64,000 nucleotides of DNA from Spinacia oleracea (GCF_020520425.1 NC_079492.1:144057861-144121860); one strand, 5' to 3'; positions 46,769 to 58,855 are shown, counted from the first letter of the stretch. Translations and numbers: made by a program. The notes: generated from the sequence alone by a model not told the origin.

Positions 46769-47495
46769 AATCCTTTAATGATGTATAAGAAGGTTTTTCA
46801 ATGGTTATAATAGAAATGTAGCCATTGTAGTTGTTTTTAGTTCCAATCCTTTCATTTTTCGAGACTAATTAATGTTATCTATTCGATTGTTTGACTATAA
46901 CATTTTCAAAAAGATAACTTTCTCTTTTTGAAATCATAATTAAGACAATTGTCTTTTTTAAAATTATTGTAGACTTATCTTATCCATTCGAGTTGTTTCC
47001 AAACCAAGTCCTCCAATTTAACGTCGTTAAAATCTTGTGAAGGAGTACTTTCTCTTATAGCCTTGTCATTAGCATCTTGTACGTGTATCTTTGGTGATTT
47101 GTCAAAGTATAGTCATTGTTAGATTTGTCTAAATTTGTAGTATCAAATTTCAATAATTTTTGCTAATGTATAATGGAGTAAGAGATGTGAAAGGTTGAAA
47201 TTATGTATTGGCAAACATAAAAGTTAAAATGTTGAAACTAAAAGTGAACGGATGAAATGTCATTCTATAATTGTATCAAATTTTGATGTTGTCACTTACA
47301 AGTTTAAAGTTTCATAGAAGGATTGAAAATTTCCAATCTATATGACTAAAGATCACAATTTTATTATAGACATCATTATTTTTCGTCTATTCTCGATCAA
47401 TGTATCCTGCACAATCACATGCAGCTAGAGTAAGTATTGCCCCTATGGCTCATTCGGACAGGAAAAAAAAAAGACTTAAGAAGTGAGTAAGAATC
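46769..47495. other. Convergent 3' flanks, no gene
   Basis: AT-rich spacer between the 3' ends of the protease and the lipid-transfer-like gene. Confidence 0.45.
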
Positions 47496-47864
47496 TTACA
47501 TAGAACAATTGAAGTCTCCATTGATAGGAGGAATTTTGATCTTCAACCCACACTGTTGAGGTATAGCAGAGATGACTGAACCATCAATCTGACCTATGAG
47601 TGGCAGTACAGACTCGAGACACTCGCAGACTCCTCGTCTTTGTTTCTTCTTCTTCCCATATTGCTTCCAAACATAGTTAGCACCTTGACAGCAAAAACTC
47701 GAGGGAGATGAATATTGCTTATTAAGGTAAGATAAACACGGTGATAGCTCGTTAATCACCTCATTACACGGAAGTGTATCTCCTCCCGTTTGTTCTTGGC
47801 TTATCACAGAGTTGTAGGAAAGCATTAAGAGAAGAGCTAGGAATATGATGATAAGGTGACTCAT
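47496..47864 (-). CDS. Non-specific lipid-transfer-like protein
   Basis: Single exon of 122 residues. Residues 1-22 are a hydrophobic signal peptide. The eight-cysteine motif is complete: C33, C43, CC58-59, C80-x-C82, C105 and C120, i.e. spacing 9, 14, 20, 1, 22 and 14, close to type I nsLTPs. Members bind fatty acids or lysolipids in a hydrophobic tunnel and act in the cell wall, in cutin or wax supply or in defence. It is unusual in having a very basic loop, GKKKKQRRG, between the CC and CxC pairs. There is no GPI-anchor tail. A TATA box (TATATTTAA on the - strand, 47924-47932) lies about 60 bp before the ATG. Confidence 0.88.
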   Translation of the reverse strand: MSHLIIIFLALLLMLSYNSVISQEQTGGDTLPCNEVINELSPCLSYLNKQYSSPSSFCCQGANYVWKQYGKKKKQRRGVCECLESVLPLIGQIDGSVISAIPQQCGLKIKIPPINGDFNCSM

Positions 47865-47939
47865 TTTTGTGTGTTTCAGAATTTTAACTCTGATGTTTGA
47901 TAGTTAAGTGTGTGTTTAAGGGTTTAAATATACAAGGTA

Positions 47940-48954
47940 ATTCCCTGATTTACTGATTGGAAGCATGTAGATTACATGACTTCATGATTTAAGGGGATTT
48001 GTTAGGTTTCTTAAGCCATTGTTTTTCGGTGTTTTACTGGTTCACACATTTTAAGTCTGGTTATCAGTTGAGTATAAGTGTTTAAAATACTGGAGAAGAA
48101 GAGCAGGGGTTAAGGGAACAGAAAACTGCAAACAGAGTAATAAAATGCAGAGGCAGCCTAAGAGTTACACTAACAGAACCCAAATAAAGGGGAAATTTGG
48201 GGTATAGAAGGACTTTTTGGTTGATGTACTAAGAAAACCTGCTACATGCTAGCTATGGACCTTATGTTTTTGAGACACGGCCACACGGGTAAATCTTTGT
48301 TCTTTTCCACCTGGTCAGGTCTGACTTTTCTAGTTTCTGGTCTGATCTGGTCTAGTCTGTTCTAAATGTTTTGTGTTAGTGTTTTTTGCTTTTTGTGGTC
48401 TAGGTCTGATTTTTCTGGTCTGATCTAATAAGCAATAAGAATATGTGCTGAGGAAAATTTGAGGCGTAGGAGTGAAACTTGAAGTATTAGGTACGCATTA
48501 GCCTTGTCAAAGTTTGAAGGTCCGACACTGGTACTTAAGATGATAAAAAGAGTCGAAGACATCATTTCTTGCTTGTCAGTGTATTGAATTTGATTATTTT
48601 TCCTTTGTTTTTGTTTTCTGAGGGGAAGGGAACTGATGAACCTTTGAACTATAACGATTAACGAGCTAATAAGAAAGATCACAGTTAAGGACTGAAAGGT
48701 ACATTGACAGATCGAGGTAAACAATAAGTATAACTGCTTTGAATAGCAGTGTTGTAATCTGATGAATACAATTTGTGTCTGTATAACAACTCCCAAAATT
48801 TTACTGCACAAAGATGCTCAATAACTCTTTTTTCTTTCTTTTTTTCTTCCTAATTCAGAGGAAAACTATGGTATATACAAGCAACAATTAATCAATAACC
48901 ATGATTCAGACAACAAGATAAAGAGATTTTAAAGGACGGACCAGATTGAATGCT
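47940..48954. other. Promoter side of the LTP-like gene and 3' flank of the RING exon
   Basis: Contains a repeated GGTCTGATCTGGTCTAG-like word (about 48316-48425). No gene was recognised. Confidence 0.4.
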
Positions 48955-49394
48955 CTAGCGACCACTACCAGCAACCCCAGAGGATGATTGAGGCGAGTTC
49001 CTACAAAGAGGGCAAGTAGCATTCATTCTAAGCCATTCATCAATACAGTCAGCATGGAAGTAGTGATTACATTCTGGTATAGACCTCAAAGCCTCTTTAG
49101 GCTGATACTCTGACAAGCATATAGGGCAGATGTTATCACTGGGTTTTGGGAGTCGTTTACTTTCTCCTAGTATGGTTTTTGGGTATGATTCTATGGTGGG
49201 AAGATCGAGGCCTAATGTTAGGATAATTGGTTGAGGGAATATTGAAGGTGAGGATTCAGTGTTTGTGTAACGACGAGTCTGATTACGACGAGCACTGACC
49301 CTGCTGCTGGTGTAGAATGTTAAACCAACAATGCATACAAGTCCTGGTATTCCTGCTCCTAGTATTAGGCCGTATTTGGCGCTTTTTGGCAAGC
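48955..49394 (-). CDS. Membrane-RING exon of an ATL20/21/22-like E3 ligase
   Basis: The exon begins after acceptor TTTTCAG and needs one base from the upstream exon (G|GC, Gly). It codes for 146 residues to the stop. It reads GLPKSAKYG, then a membrane span (about exon residues 10-28). Next comes the GLD motif ([12 protein letters not shown]) typical of ATL proteins, then a RING-H2 finger with C90-x2-C93, C109-x-H111-x2-H114-x2-C117 and C128-x2-C131. It would transfer ubiquitin from an E2 to targets at the plasma or endosomal membrane. Three ectodomain exons lie upstream on the same strand. The nearest intact one is 6.7 kb away. No other RING exon is found in the window. Confidence 0.9.
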
Positions 49395-49404
49395 CTGAAA
49401 ACAT

Positions 49405-52012
49405 GTAAATGAATGGTTAAGAGTTAAGAGCATAGTTCTTGAGGCTTTAATTATTGAGTTATCTCAGTTAGTAGAATTATTGTTGTAACAGAAACTGTGC
49501 CCCCGGAAACAGCTTCAAACTTGTACACAACACTTTTTCCCCCGGTTTCCTATGTTACTCGGACTCTTATTTCACCACAAATACCCACGTCCGTGTCAGA
49601 TTCTCGACACTTAGATATGGGTATGAACACTGCGACACTTCATATTGGACCAAAATCATGCAATTTTTTCACAAAATAGTCGTGTCGGACACTTGGACAC
49701 TTACCCGTATCCGATATGGATATCGGAGTCCAGGTAATATAGCTTGTTTCTACACACTCCAATTTTTTTACTCCTCACTTAGCAACTAACTAGTCTACAT
49801 GTGTAACGTGTCGTTCCCAAGTATGAAGTTTGTTTTGGAACGGACAGAGTACATGGTAAGTTACAGGTAATAGTCTCACATCAGGGCACAAGTCCGGGAC
49901 CCTGGACTTTCCTAAATTAGAAAGAGGTACTAACTTATAAAGCCCAATGCCCTACATCCACAATCCAAAAATCCAAAAGGCTTGTCTAGAATTGACCCCT
50001 CTCCATGACCTTTGGCTACCATTACTACCCTACAAATTTACAACTCTAAAAGGTCAAAAAATGCGTAATGGGTGTGAGTTGTGTAAAAAGACATGTAATG
50101 TAAGAAAACTAGAAAAGAGACAGGCACACAGAGGGGTTTCGGCACACTAAAAAGTGATTTTGGCACACCTACTTTGAAAGCACGTGAAATTGTGTTGTCC
50201 TGACATAAAGGTGTGCCAAAATCAGTTCCCCACGCAGAAGAATCTGATTTTTACAGTCATTTATTTTGGTATGTCTGGTGGGCCGGGCCGTTGTGGCTTG
50301 TGAGTATCGCACAAAATTTGACTCTCACAAGTCACAAGTAGTCACAAGAGTGACGAAACCAACTTTTGGAGTGGCAAAATCAATGCCTATAACAAGCATG
50401 TAAGGGGACATCGCATATGTTTCGACTTCAACATGGACACTATAAGAAGCGTACTGCGTACACATCCTCACATAGCTTTCGACCCTCAACATAAGCGTAC
50501 ACTTAAAAGGAGCAATGAGTTTCTAATTAAGAGTTTTACACTTGTACTCCATAGATACTCATTTCTATACTCCATACATGGTAAGAGCCAAGAAGTAGAT
50601 GTCAATTTCAGTGAGTCATGAGTTCATGACACATAAGAAAGCAAAATGACACCAATTAAAACGTTTAATACAGAAAGAAAACCTCCTCAGCCGACCTACC
50701 GTGACATACAAGTGAAGTGAAACTCATTTTACTAGAGCACATTAGTTGACATGTCCACATCTCAAAACCTACCAAGATAAGTTCATATTCCTTTTTTGTT
50801 TCAAAATTTAAAGGTTGCTAACCTAACAATGAATTTCTATAATCAAGGCCATGTCACTATACTCATTCACAATCTGAAATTAATATGACCTTTATTTTAC
50901 CATATTTGCGTAGTTTCTTTTTGCACAATAACCAATAAAGTGGGTAGGTGATTGAAGTTGCATAGTTTTGCCCATGTGATTAGAGAGGGGGAAATGTTAA
51001 AAAGAAAAAATGTTTTATAAACGGGGAAGAAAGGGTAATTACGACATTTTTCCCAAAAAAGTTACTATAAAGGAAAATGATCCAGCATTGTGAAACATCC
51101 AAAAAAAAAAAAATCAGCCACAGAGTATGTACTACGTAGAAGTAGAAGAGTATGTACTACGTAGAAGTAGCATGTATGAAAACTTAACTTCGTTTTAGAA
51201 AGATTCGCAATATCAAAACATATCAATTTCACACGAAACACCTAATGGAAATACATAAACTACTTTTTCCTGATTTGGATAAATGATTTAGCCATTTTTA
51301 ACAATCGTAATACTAGAGTCTACAGACTTACAGAGTAAGAGTTAAAAACAAATTTGTATTTTGGCAAACGCCAATTAGGGAAAATGGCCCATTGCAAACG
51401 CCAAAATTGACAACACCACCATAAAAATTTGACTTTTAGTCTTTGTTTTTCATATTCAAAGAGTTCGTTGCTGTTTTTTAAAGAAACCCGGAAGATTGTA
51501 GATGACTTTTGAAAACAACATGAGAGTTGGTATTGCTCTATGCATCATGTATTCATGTGAACAGAAACATACATATTTCCTACGACTACGTATGATAAGT
51601 GGAATTTCACATGATTTCACCAACCAAAACAACTCTACAGTCTTAGCAGTCTACACTCTCGCACTTTCTAGGAATTTTCACTTTTTATTCAGTATCACGC
51701 TAATCAAACAATCACTAAATAATTATCATTCTAAAGTTTTCACTAACATATAATGATCATTATTCATAACGTAACTTCAGAGTCAAAGCTAGCCCGTTAA
51801 CTTGGACAAAGCATAGTTTATACTCCACCCCCTAAATGAAGTCACTTTGACTTGCAAGCTCATAAAGAAATGGCTTTTTTATTGACCTAGAAGGTATACA
51901 GTTTATTTGGGAACAAAGGGAATAATATAAAGAAACGGTCCATAAGTACTTGAATGGGGTGATCGGTCTAGCTTGCTAGAGTCTGGTCAAACAATTTGTG
52001 GTGTTAGTGAAA
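49405..52012. other. Large intron or intergenic region, no exon seen
   Basis: Between the RING exon and the ectodomain copies. It holds a small foldback around 50130-50240 (GATTTTGGCACACCT with its reverse complement AGGTGTGCCAAAATC). Near 51124-51172 a word of about 26 bp containing GTATGTACTACGTAGAAGTA is duplicated in tandem. Confidence 0.45.
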
Positions 52013-52270
52013 TACTATCTCTGTCCCTTAATACTCGACCTGATTTGACTTTTTGCACTATTCACATAATTTACTTTGACCCTATTTTATTTATAGTATA
52101 TGAAAACAAATGTTAGCATAATATATTGTTGGCTTCATCTTAATATATATTTTCAAAATATTTATATTTTTATAAGTTTTTATAATATGTAGTTAAAGAA
52201 ATTGATGGTCAAACTTGCGCATTAGCAAGCGTGTCCGGTCAAAACAGGTTGAGTATTAAGGGACGGAGTA
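52013..52270. mobile_element. Stowaway MITE with duplicated right end
   Basis: It starts CTATCTCTGTCCCTTAATAC and ends GTATTAAGGGACGGAGTAAG. The right terminal word is repeated once more just outside, to about 52293. It lies in the RING-gene intron. Confidence 0.75.
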
Positions 52271-52727
52271 AGTATTAAGAGACGGAGTGAGTATTTTTTT
52301 AGCTAACATGAACCCAATTGCTCAAGATCTCGAATAAGACTGTAAGACTAATTAAGAGATCCCTACTCCCGGCCCTATTCCTCATATCAAACAGTAAAAA
52401 ACCATCTGAAAGTTAGTATGAACATTGAACCCTCTGGATTCCGACTCGAGTCTCGAGCTAAGTTAATGTCGCAAAGTGGGCATGTATAGCAACTTTTTTA
52501 GGTTTACACGTTCGTCTAGTTAATGCCACAACAATTTAAAGATAAAGTGCCCTTATATGCTATTCTGTTCCACCTATTGATACTTTGATAGCACTAATTC
52601 TAAAAGACTAAAATAAAGAATCAAGATGATACGGAAACCACCACAACCAACCACTTTTTGGTTTAAAACATTGTAATAATTGGTCCCTCTCCAAGGTTTT
52701 GTTCTGTTTGATTTATTTCAGATAAAA

Positions 52728-53175
52728 TTAGTGTGTCCCGGGCGTTGCCCCGGATTTTGACTTTTATTCAGATTTATTTGTTGTAAATATGTGTCCATGT
52801 ATATGATAGGTCGTCATAGAATTATGGGGTTACACACAAGATTAGTTGCCGATTAATAACCTTCCAAGCTGAAACTCCACGCTTTATTACCCCGAATGCA
52901 TGTAATATGTTCTATAAATATTCAACCACTTACTCGTTATTACGTTCTATTACCCTGAGTTTTTTTTTTTTAGGCTTAATCTAGAAAAGTAATAATTGTA
53001 CATTTATAAATTGAATAATCATTCCCTTTTTTGCATTCACTTCTATTCAATTTGTTGTTTATTGTAAAAAGATCATAAATATTTATATAGAATATATAAC
53101 ACAAGTTGTAGGTTGGTTAAGATGGTTGGACGTTGAACTTTTAACAAAGAGGTCTGGTGTTCGATCCTTGCAGAT
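52728..53175 (-). mobile_element. Helitron 3' part abutting the broken ectodomain copy
   Basis: On the - strand a Helitron 3' end (GC hairpin CCGGGGCAACGCCCGGG, then CACACTAA, followed by T) lies at 52728. Sequence to about 53170 resembles the interior of the small Helitron at 14125-14417 (GTTAAGATGGT and TTCGATCCTTG words). The 5' TC end is not found. Similarity stops where ectodomain copy C begins. Confidence 0.6.
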
Positions 53176-53821
53176 ACACATTACTCAAATCCATGGGATA
53201 ATACCCGTTCCTATAATCGTACCCGTACCCGTATTGCTTCTCAGGCCACCAAAACGCAGCGTTTACCCTGTCGATCATCTCACATTTCCACTCCCCTTCT
53301 CTCTCCAACATCTTCTCCTCGGCCGCGCGACCGAACGCGGCCACCACCGTGTAATTCCCGCCACTCATACACGAAACTACTGAAGTATCCCCGGGAAACA
53401 TGCTCATGTCCAGCGTCGTCCCATTCGTTCTAGAGCAGTTAAGGAAAGTGTAAGGTGATCCGTAAGGGTAGAACCTGAAAGAGTCTGGCCACCTATGGTT
53501 TAATTCAAGGACCCGTTTAGGGATGCAGCGATTCGGGTCGGATAACAAGAGGATTTGGTCCAGGTATGATATTTCCCCAACAATAAGGTGACCGGCGTCA
53601 CCTAGAGGAAAGAGTGTCTGACCGTCGGAGTTGCAAGTGAGGCCAAACCAGGGGAACCCGCACCTGGCGGTTTGGTTTTCGGGTACCCAAAATGGGAATT
53701 GGATCGGGTCATTTACGTTTTGGTTGCAATAGAAGGGAGAACAGAGTTCAACTGCTTGTAGGTGTTGTGTGAAGAGGAGGTTGAGGGTGAGGATAGAGAA
53801 AAGTAACGGAATTCCATGCAT
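53176..53821 (-). pseudogene. Ectodomain exon copy C of the ATL-like gene, 3'-truncated
   Basis: ATG at 53821, a signal peptide, then the same galacturonan-binding WAK-type (GUB_WAK_bind) ectodomain as copies A and B, starting LCSPFYCNQ. The frame stays open to DLSNV and then runs into Helitron-like sequence. It has therefore lost the last ~35 codons, including the CGDC...GGSCGL cysteine module and the splice donor. It cannot join the RING exon the way A and B can. Promoter-side similarity to copy B extends at least 400 bp upstream. It is the copy nearest to the RING exon and so may be the original first exon (inference). Confidence 0.85.
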
Positions 53822-53879
53822 ATTGAAATTTTGTCTACTTTTACTACCTTATTTGCACAAAATCGGTTCTATAGGGTTG

Positions 53880-54460
53880 TACCTTATGCATTCTGAGTTC
53901 TGAACTCAAAAATTGCGCAAGGAAGTGAGATTGGGTTATGGAATTCTGGTTATCTAATTGGTGGTAGTAGTTTTGGTGTATTTTGTCAAGGGTGATTAGT
54001 CTATGTACAAGTCATTTTCTTGGATAAGCATTAGTCCCATCTCAATACGTTTATTCGAGTTTTCAACATCTTGTACTCATGTTTCAACTATCGTTTTGTT
54101 CATCTCATTTCAGGGAAAAAAAGTTCTACTAAATTCAGATAATATAAGTTTCGGAAAAAATAAGGTTACCTAAATACAACTTATAACTAAAATGAGTTTG
54201 ATGAACTTAAAGAAGTTCAGATAAGATAAGTTTAGAAAAAATAAATGAAGGTAGGTGAATAGAACGCACTCCAAAAAAGTTACTTCATATTGTTTACCCC
54301 TCATACTCTCATAGTCCTTCGCAATGTACCGCAATAATTCAAAGATATAACACATTGATAGACTATTCCGTTCCACCTATTGCTACTGAAACCACTATAT
54401 AGTTATATAGCCACTATTTTTGTGGTTCCACAATCTACACCACTTTACTCCTATTACGGA
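53880..54460. other. Upstream flank of copy C
   Basis: Homologous to the upstream flanks of copies B (56890-57300) and A (58880-59100) for at least 400 bp. No separate gene. Confidence 0.6.
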
Positions 54461-54464
54461 TTTA

Positions 54465-55422
54465 GGGGGTGTTTGGTATGACATTTTTTAGCGCAAGAAA
54501 CGGAAACGAGTAACAATTGTCGTTACTTTTTGTTTGGTCAGTGATGGGAAGTAACAATTACCGTTTCTTGACGGTAACACATCCCCCCATTTTGTTTCTG
54601 CTCAAAAACCCAAGGAAACAAAAACCGTCTCCATTGGCTCAAACACTCATCAACCTGTCATTCATCTATCTTCATGACCATTTATCATCAACCTTTGATC
54701 ATCATCATCCACCATCAACATCATGATCAATTGAAACGGTTCAAGGGTTGCAGCATTTGATCATCATCATCCACCAACATCATCATTAACATCAACGGAT
54801 TTCTGGGTTATTTGAGATTGATCTGTTTGTTTTCATGATGATTGAACATGACGATTGATGGTCGCGATTTGATGTTGATGGTGGATGATGATGATTAACG
54901 GTTGTGATGATGGATGATGGTAATAGCTGATGACTTCGTGAGCCATGATCTGTTTTTGATGATCTGCTGTAATGATTTTGAGTTTTGATGGTCTGATGAT
55001 TTTGTCATTTTGATGATGAATAAAAGAAAAAAGAAAAAGATCAAAGAAGACGAAAAAGACAGAATTAATTGAAGAGAAAATAAAAATAAAAAAGAGTTTG
55101 CTTGTAGTTAGAGGAGAGAGACGTGTGAAATGGATGAGAGAGAATTGTAAGTGGAGGAATCTTGTGATTAACAGTACCAATGTTTTCATTTTTCTTTTTC
55201 CTTTTTTTTCAATTGAAAGAAATATGCATAATAAATGAAAGTAGTGTTTCCTTTCCATTCCTTTACTAATCATTCCAAACAAAAAGAAAGGGAATGTATT
55301 ATAATTGTTTCCATTCCATTATAATACCAAACAATCATTTAAGGTAACATTTTTTATTACCATTTCCCCTTCTTATCAAAATCCTTTCCATTCCATTTCC
55401 AGTGAACTTACCAAACACTCCC
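54465..55422. mobile_element. Harbinger/Tourist-like MITE with TTA target duplication
   Basis: The ends are GGGGGTGTTTGGTA and TACCAAACACTCCC, flanked by TTA at 54462-54464 and 55423-55425. 958 bp, with an ATCATCATC-rich interior. It separates copies B and C. Confidence 0.8.
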
Positions 55423-55678
55423 TTAGGGAGTACGTGAGTAATTGAGTAGTAATTAGTTCTTCCTCTATTAGTTTCATAATCACATGCTAGGATGCTACGA
55501 TTTATATTAAGTTGATCTAGAATAGTGGTCATTTCATAAATTTCACAAGTTTAACAATCGAACTTCCTTATAATCCTAAACAATACCCTTATTAGTACGA
55601 AGTATTGGAACATTAGACATGGCATTGAAAAAAGTTAAAAGAACAGATTTAAAAATATATTGGGACAATCTCTTAATA

Positions 55679-55935
55679 GTTACTCGCACCGTCTATTAAT
55701 GAAAACTCGCACCGTTTTGACTGGACACACTTGTCAATATACAACTTTGACCATCAATATCTTTAACTACATATTATAAAAACTTATAAAAATATTAATC
55801 TTTTGAAAATATATATTAAGATGAAACTAACAATATATTATATACTAACATTTATTTTCATACACTAAAAATAAAATCGGGTTAAAGTGAATTATGATAA
55901 TAGTGCAAAAAGTCAAAATAGTGCGAGTATGAAAG
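55679..55935. mobile_element. Probable Stowaway-like MITE
   Basis: Inverted GTTACTCGCACCGTCTATTA and AGTGCGAGTATGAAAG ends, with an interior similar to the 52013-52270 element (an ATATATTGTTAG-like stretch). Ends are degraded and limits approximate. Confidence 0.5.
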
Positions 55936-56089
55936 AAGAGAGAGAGAGAGTATTTAATTACTTGTAGTAATACAGGGTATTTACTCAAGACGCTTGAATA
56001 AACTCCCATTTTAAACAAACAAAAAAAAAACTCTCACAAAAATCGATCAAATGCAGTAAAAACAAACAAGGAAAAAGAGTGACACTCAC

Positions 56090-56864
56090 CGGAAGAAGAA
56101 GAGGCAGGAATGTAGCAAGCAACTTCGAGGCCCGAATCACCCACCAACCCACAAGACCCACCACGAACCATACAATCACCACAACCCGGAATATCCCAAC
56201 CCAGTTGCACAAACACATTACTCAAATCCATGGGATAATACCCATGCCTATCGTAATCGTACTCGTACTGCATCCCAGGCCCCCAAAACGCAACGTTTAC
56301 CCTCTCGATCATCTCACACTTCCACTCCCTTCCTCTCTCCAACATCTTCTCCTCGGCGGTGCTATCGAACGCCGCCACCACCGTGTAATTCCCGCCACTC
56401 ATACACGAAACTATTGAAGTATCCCCAGGAAGCATGCTCATTTCCAGCGTCGTTCCATTCGTTCTGGAGCAGTTAAGGAAAGTGTAAGGTGATTCGTAAG
56501 GGTAGAACCTGAAGGAGGAAGGCCACCTATGGTTTAATTCAATGACCCGTTTAGGGATACATTGATTCGGGTCGGATACTAAAAGGATTTGGTCCATGTA
56601 TGAAATTTCCCCAACAATAAGGTGACCGGCTTCACCAAGAGGAAAGAGGGTCTGACCGTCGGAGTTGCAAGAGAGGTCAAACCCGGGGAACCCGCACCTG
56701 GTGGTTTGATTTTCGGGTACCGAAAATGGGAATTGGATCGGGTCATTTGCGTGGTGGTTGCAAGAGAAGGGAGAACAGAGTTCTGCAACTGTTAGTAGGT
56801 GTTGTGGGAAGAGGAGGTTGAGGTTGAGGGTGATGATAGAGAAAATTAACGCTAATCTATTCAT
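56090..56864 (-). CDS. Ectodomain exon copy B of the ATL21-like gene
   Basis: ATG at 56864, 258 codons plus one base to the donor TTCCG|GTGAGT (56090/56089). It has a signal peptide of about 25 residues and then a GUB_WAK_bind domain (LCSPFSCN, DPIQFPF, RCGFPGF). A middle part with NCSRTNGTT glycosylation sites follows, and it ends with CGDCMVRGGSCGL and ACYIPASSSS. Its phase fits the RING exon (G|GC), giving a predicted 404-residue membrane E3 ligase if joined to 48955-49394 across a 6.7-kb intron. This layout is that of ATL20/21/22. A TATA-like CTATATAA (about 56911-56918) lies 50 bp upstream. This is the intact copy nearest to the RING exon, hence the best candidate for the expressed gene. 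Confidence 0.85.
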
Positions 56865-56889
56865 TATTGAAATCGTGTCTAATTATACG

Positions 56890-58070
56890 ACCTTATTTGA
56901 ACACGATCAGTTATATAGGATCCTATCTTTGCATTATTGAGTTCTGAACTCAAAATTGTGGATTTTTGGGGCAAGGGAAGTGAGATTGGGTTATGGAATT
57001 TTGGTTATATTATTGGTAGTTTTGGTTTATTTTGTCAAAGGTGATTAGTCAATGTGCAAGTCCTTTTCTTGGACAAGCATTAGTCCCCTCTCAATACGTT
57101 TATTTGAGTTTTCAACTTGATGTACATCAAAGCACTATTATATTCTCCTTTTTACCACTTATTTCGGAAAAAATAAGATCAATTAAGTTCAGATAATATA
57201 AGTTCATAAAATAACATGGCTATTCAAATGCAATTTATAAGTAAAACGAGTTATGAGAAGTTCAGATAATAGAAGATCAGAAGAAAAAAAATTGAACATC
57301 AGGTGAATAGGAGTAGAACGCATTCAAAGAAAGTTATTGTTTGCCCCTCGACTTCTTCACAATGTACCACAACAATTCAAAGATACAACATTCTTATAGG
57401 GCTACCAAAAGTCTGAAATTTTGTGGTTCCACAACACTATCACGGAATAGTACTAAATACTTCCTCCATTTGTTTCATAATCGTAGGCTACGACTTACTT
57501 CGTATATAAAGTTGATCCTAGAATAAATTGATCATTCTATAAATTTCGCAATAAAAATCAAACTTCTTTATAGCCCTATAATACCCTTATTAGTACACGA
57601 AGTATTGAACTACTCCGTATTAAACATTAAAACTGACCCAAAAGACCGGAACCAAAAATAAATGGCGTCCTTAAAATTTACTCCATCCTTTTTAAACAGT
57701 TTCATATACTATTTCCGGCCTACTTTTTAGCGAGTTATATTTTCATATTTTGTTAACTTCTACATTAAAATATTACATTCAAGGTCCCTACTCCGCGCGT
57801 AAGTTTATTATTTTTTCCGTTGAACCCACATATCCTCACAGTCAGTATATTTTTTCACAATAAATTATTTACCCAGTGCCAAACATTTCTAATAAATAAT
57901 TAAACATCCACCACTATTATTATTATTACAAGAAATCAACTCATCTTCCTTAACCTCTTGTGTCAATAAACATGTACTCCGAAACATGAGAAATATGATA
58001 AACATGAGACGTGTATCAGGTAGCAATTTCAGATAGCTGAATAAAAACAAACAAGGAAAAAGAGTGACAC
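56890..58070. other. Spacer between ectodomain copies A and B
   Basis: The part next to copy B matches the flanks of the other copies. The sequence following the copy A donor matches that following the copy B donor (GTGAGTGTCACTC and on). There is no RING or membrane-span coding sequence here, so copy A has no partner exon of its own. Confidence 0.6.
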
Positions 58071-58074
58071 TCAC

Positions 58075-58855
58075 CGGAAGAAGATGACGCAGGAATATAG
58101 CAAGCAACTTCAATGCCCGAATCACCCACCAACCCACAAGACCCGCCACGAAGTATACAATCCCCGCAACTCGGAATATCCCAACCCAATTGCACAAACA
58201 CATTACTCAAATCATCAATCGGGTAATACCCGTGCCGGTACTCATCCCCGTGTCTGTACTCATACCCGTACCGCATCTCCGGCCACCAAAACGCAGCGTT
58301 TACTCTCTCGATCACCTCACACTTCCTTTCCCCTCCTCTCTCCAACATCTTCGTCTCCGCCTCATGATCGAACGCGGCCACTACTGTATGATTGCTGCCA
58401 CTCATACACGAAATTACTGAAGTACCCATGGGAAGCACGCTCGGGTCTAGCTTCGTTCCTGAGCAATTAAGGTAAGTGTAAGTTGATTCCAGAGGTCCGA
58501 ACCTTAAAAGGGCAGGCCACGTATGGGTGAAGTCAAGGACCCGTTTAGGGATGCATTTTTTCGGGTCGGATACCCAGAGTAGTTGGTCTGGGTATGACAT
58601 ACCCTCAATAATCAGGTGACCGTGGCCGGAGTTGAGAGGAATGAGTGTTTGACCGTATGAGTTACAAGAGACGTCGAACCCGGGGTACCCGCACCTAGAG
58701 GTTTGGTTTTTGGGTACCCAAAATGGGAATTGGATCGGATCATATCTGTGTTGGTTGCAAGAGAAGGGAGAACAGAGTTCATTAGATGCTAAAAGGTGTT
58801 GTGAGAAGAGGAGGTTGAGGGTGAGGAGAGAGAAAATTAACGGAAATTTATTCAT
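58075..58855 (-). CDS. Ectodomain exon copy A of the ATL21-like gene
   Basis: ATG at 58855, 260 codons plus one base to the donor at 58075/58074, same phase as copy B. Signal peptide, then GUB_WAK_bind domain (LCSPFSCNQH, DPIQFPF, RCGYPGF) and the CGDCILRGGSCGL module before ACYIPASSSS. It is the most diverged copy, with HGDEYRHG-type repeats near the end of the middle part. It could splice to the RING exon to give 406 residues, skipping copies B and C. If it does not, read-through after the donor adds about 17 residues and yields a secreted protein without a membrane span. Confidence 0.75.

Noticed and set aside
54833-55282. 150-codon - strand frame between copies B and C as a possible second RING exon
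   Set aside because: It has no RING cysteines or GLD motif and lies inside the Harbinger-like MITE.
58084-58470. + strand open frames opposite ectodomain copies A, B and C
   Set aside because: They are shadows of the - strand coding exons, which carry the signal peptide, cysteine motifs and splice donors.
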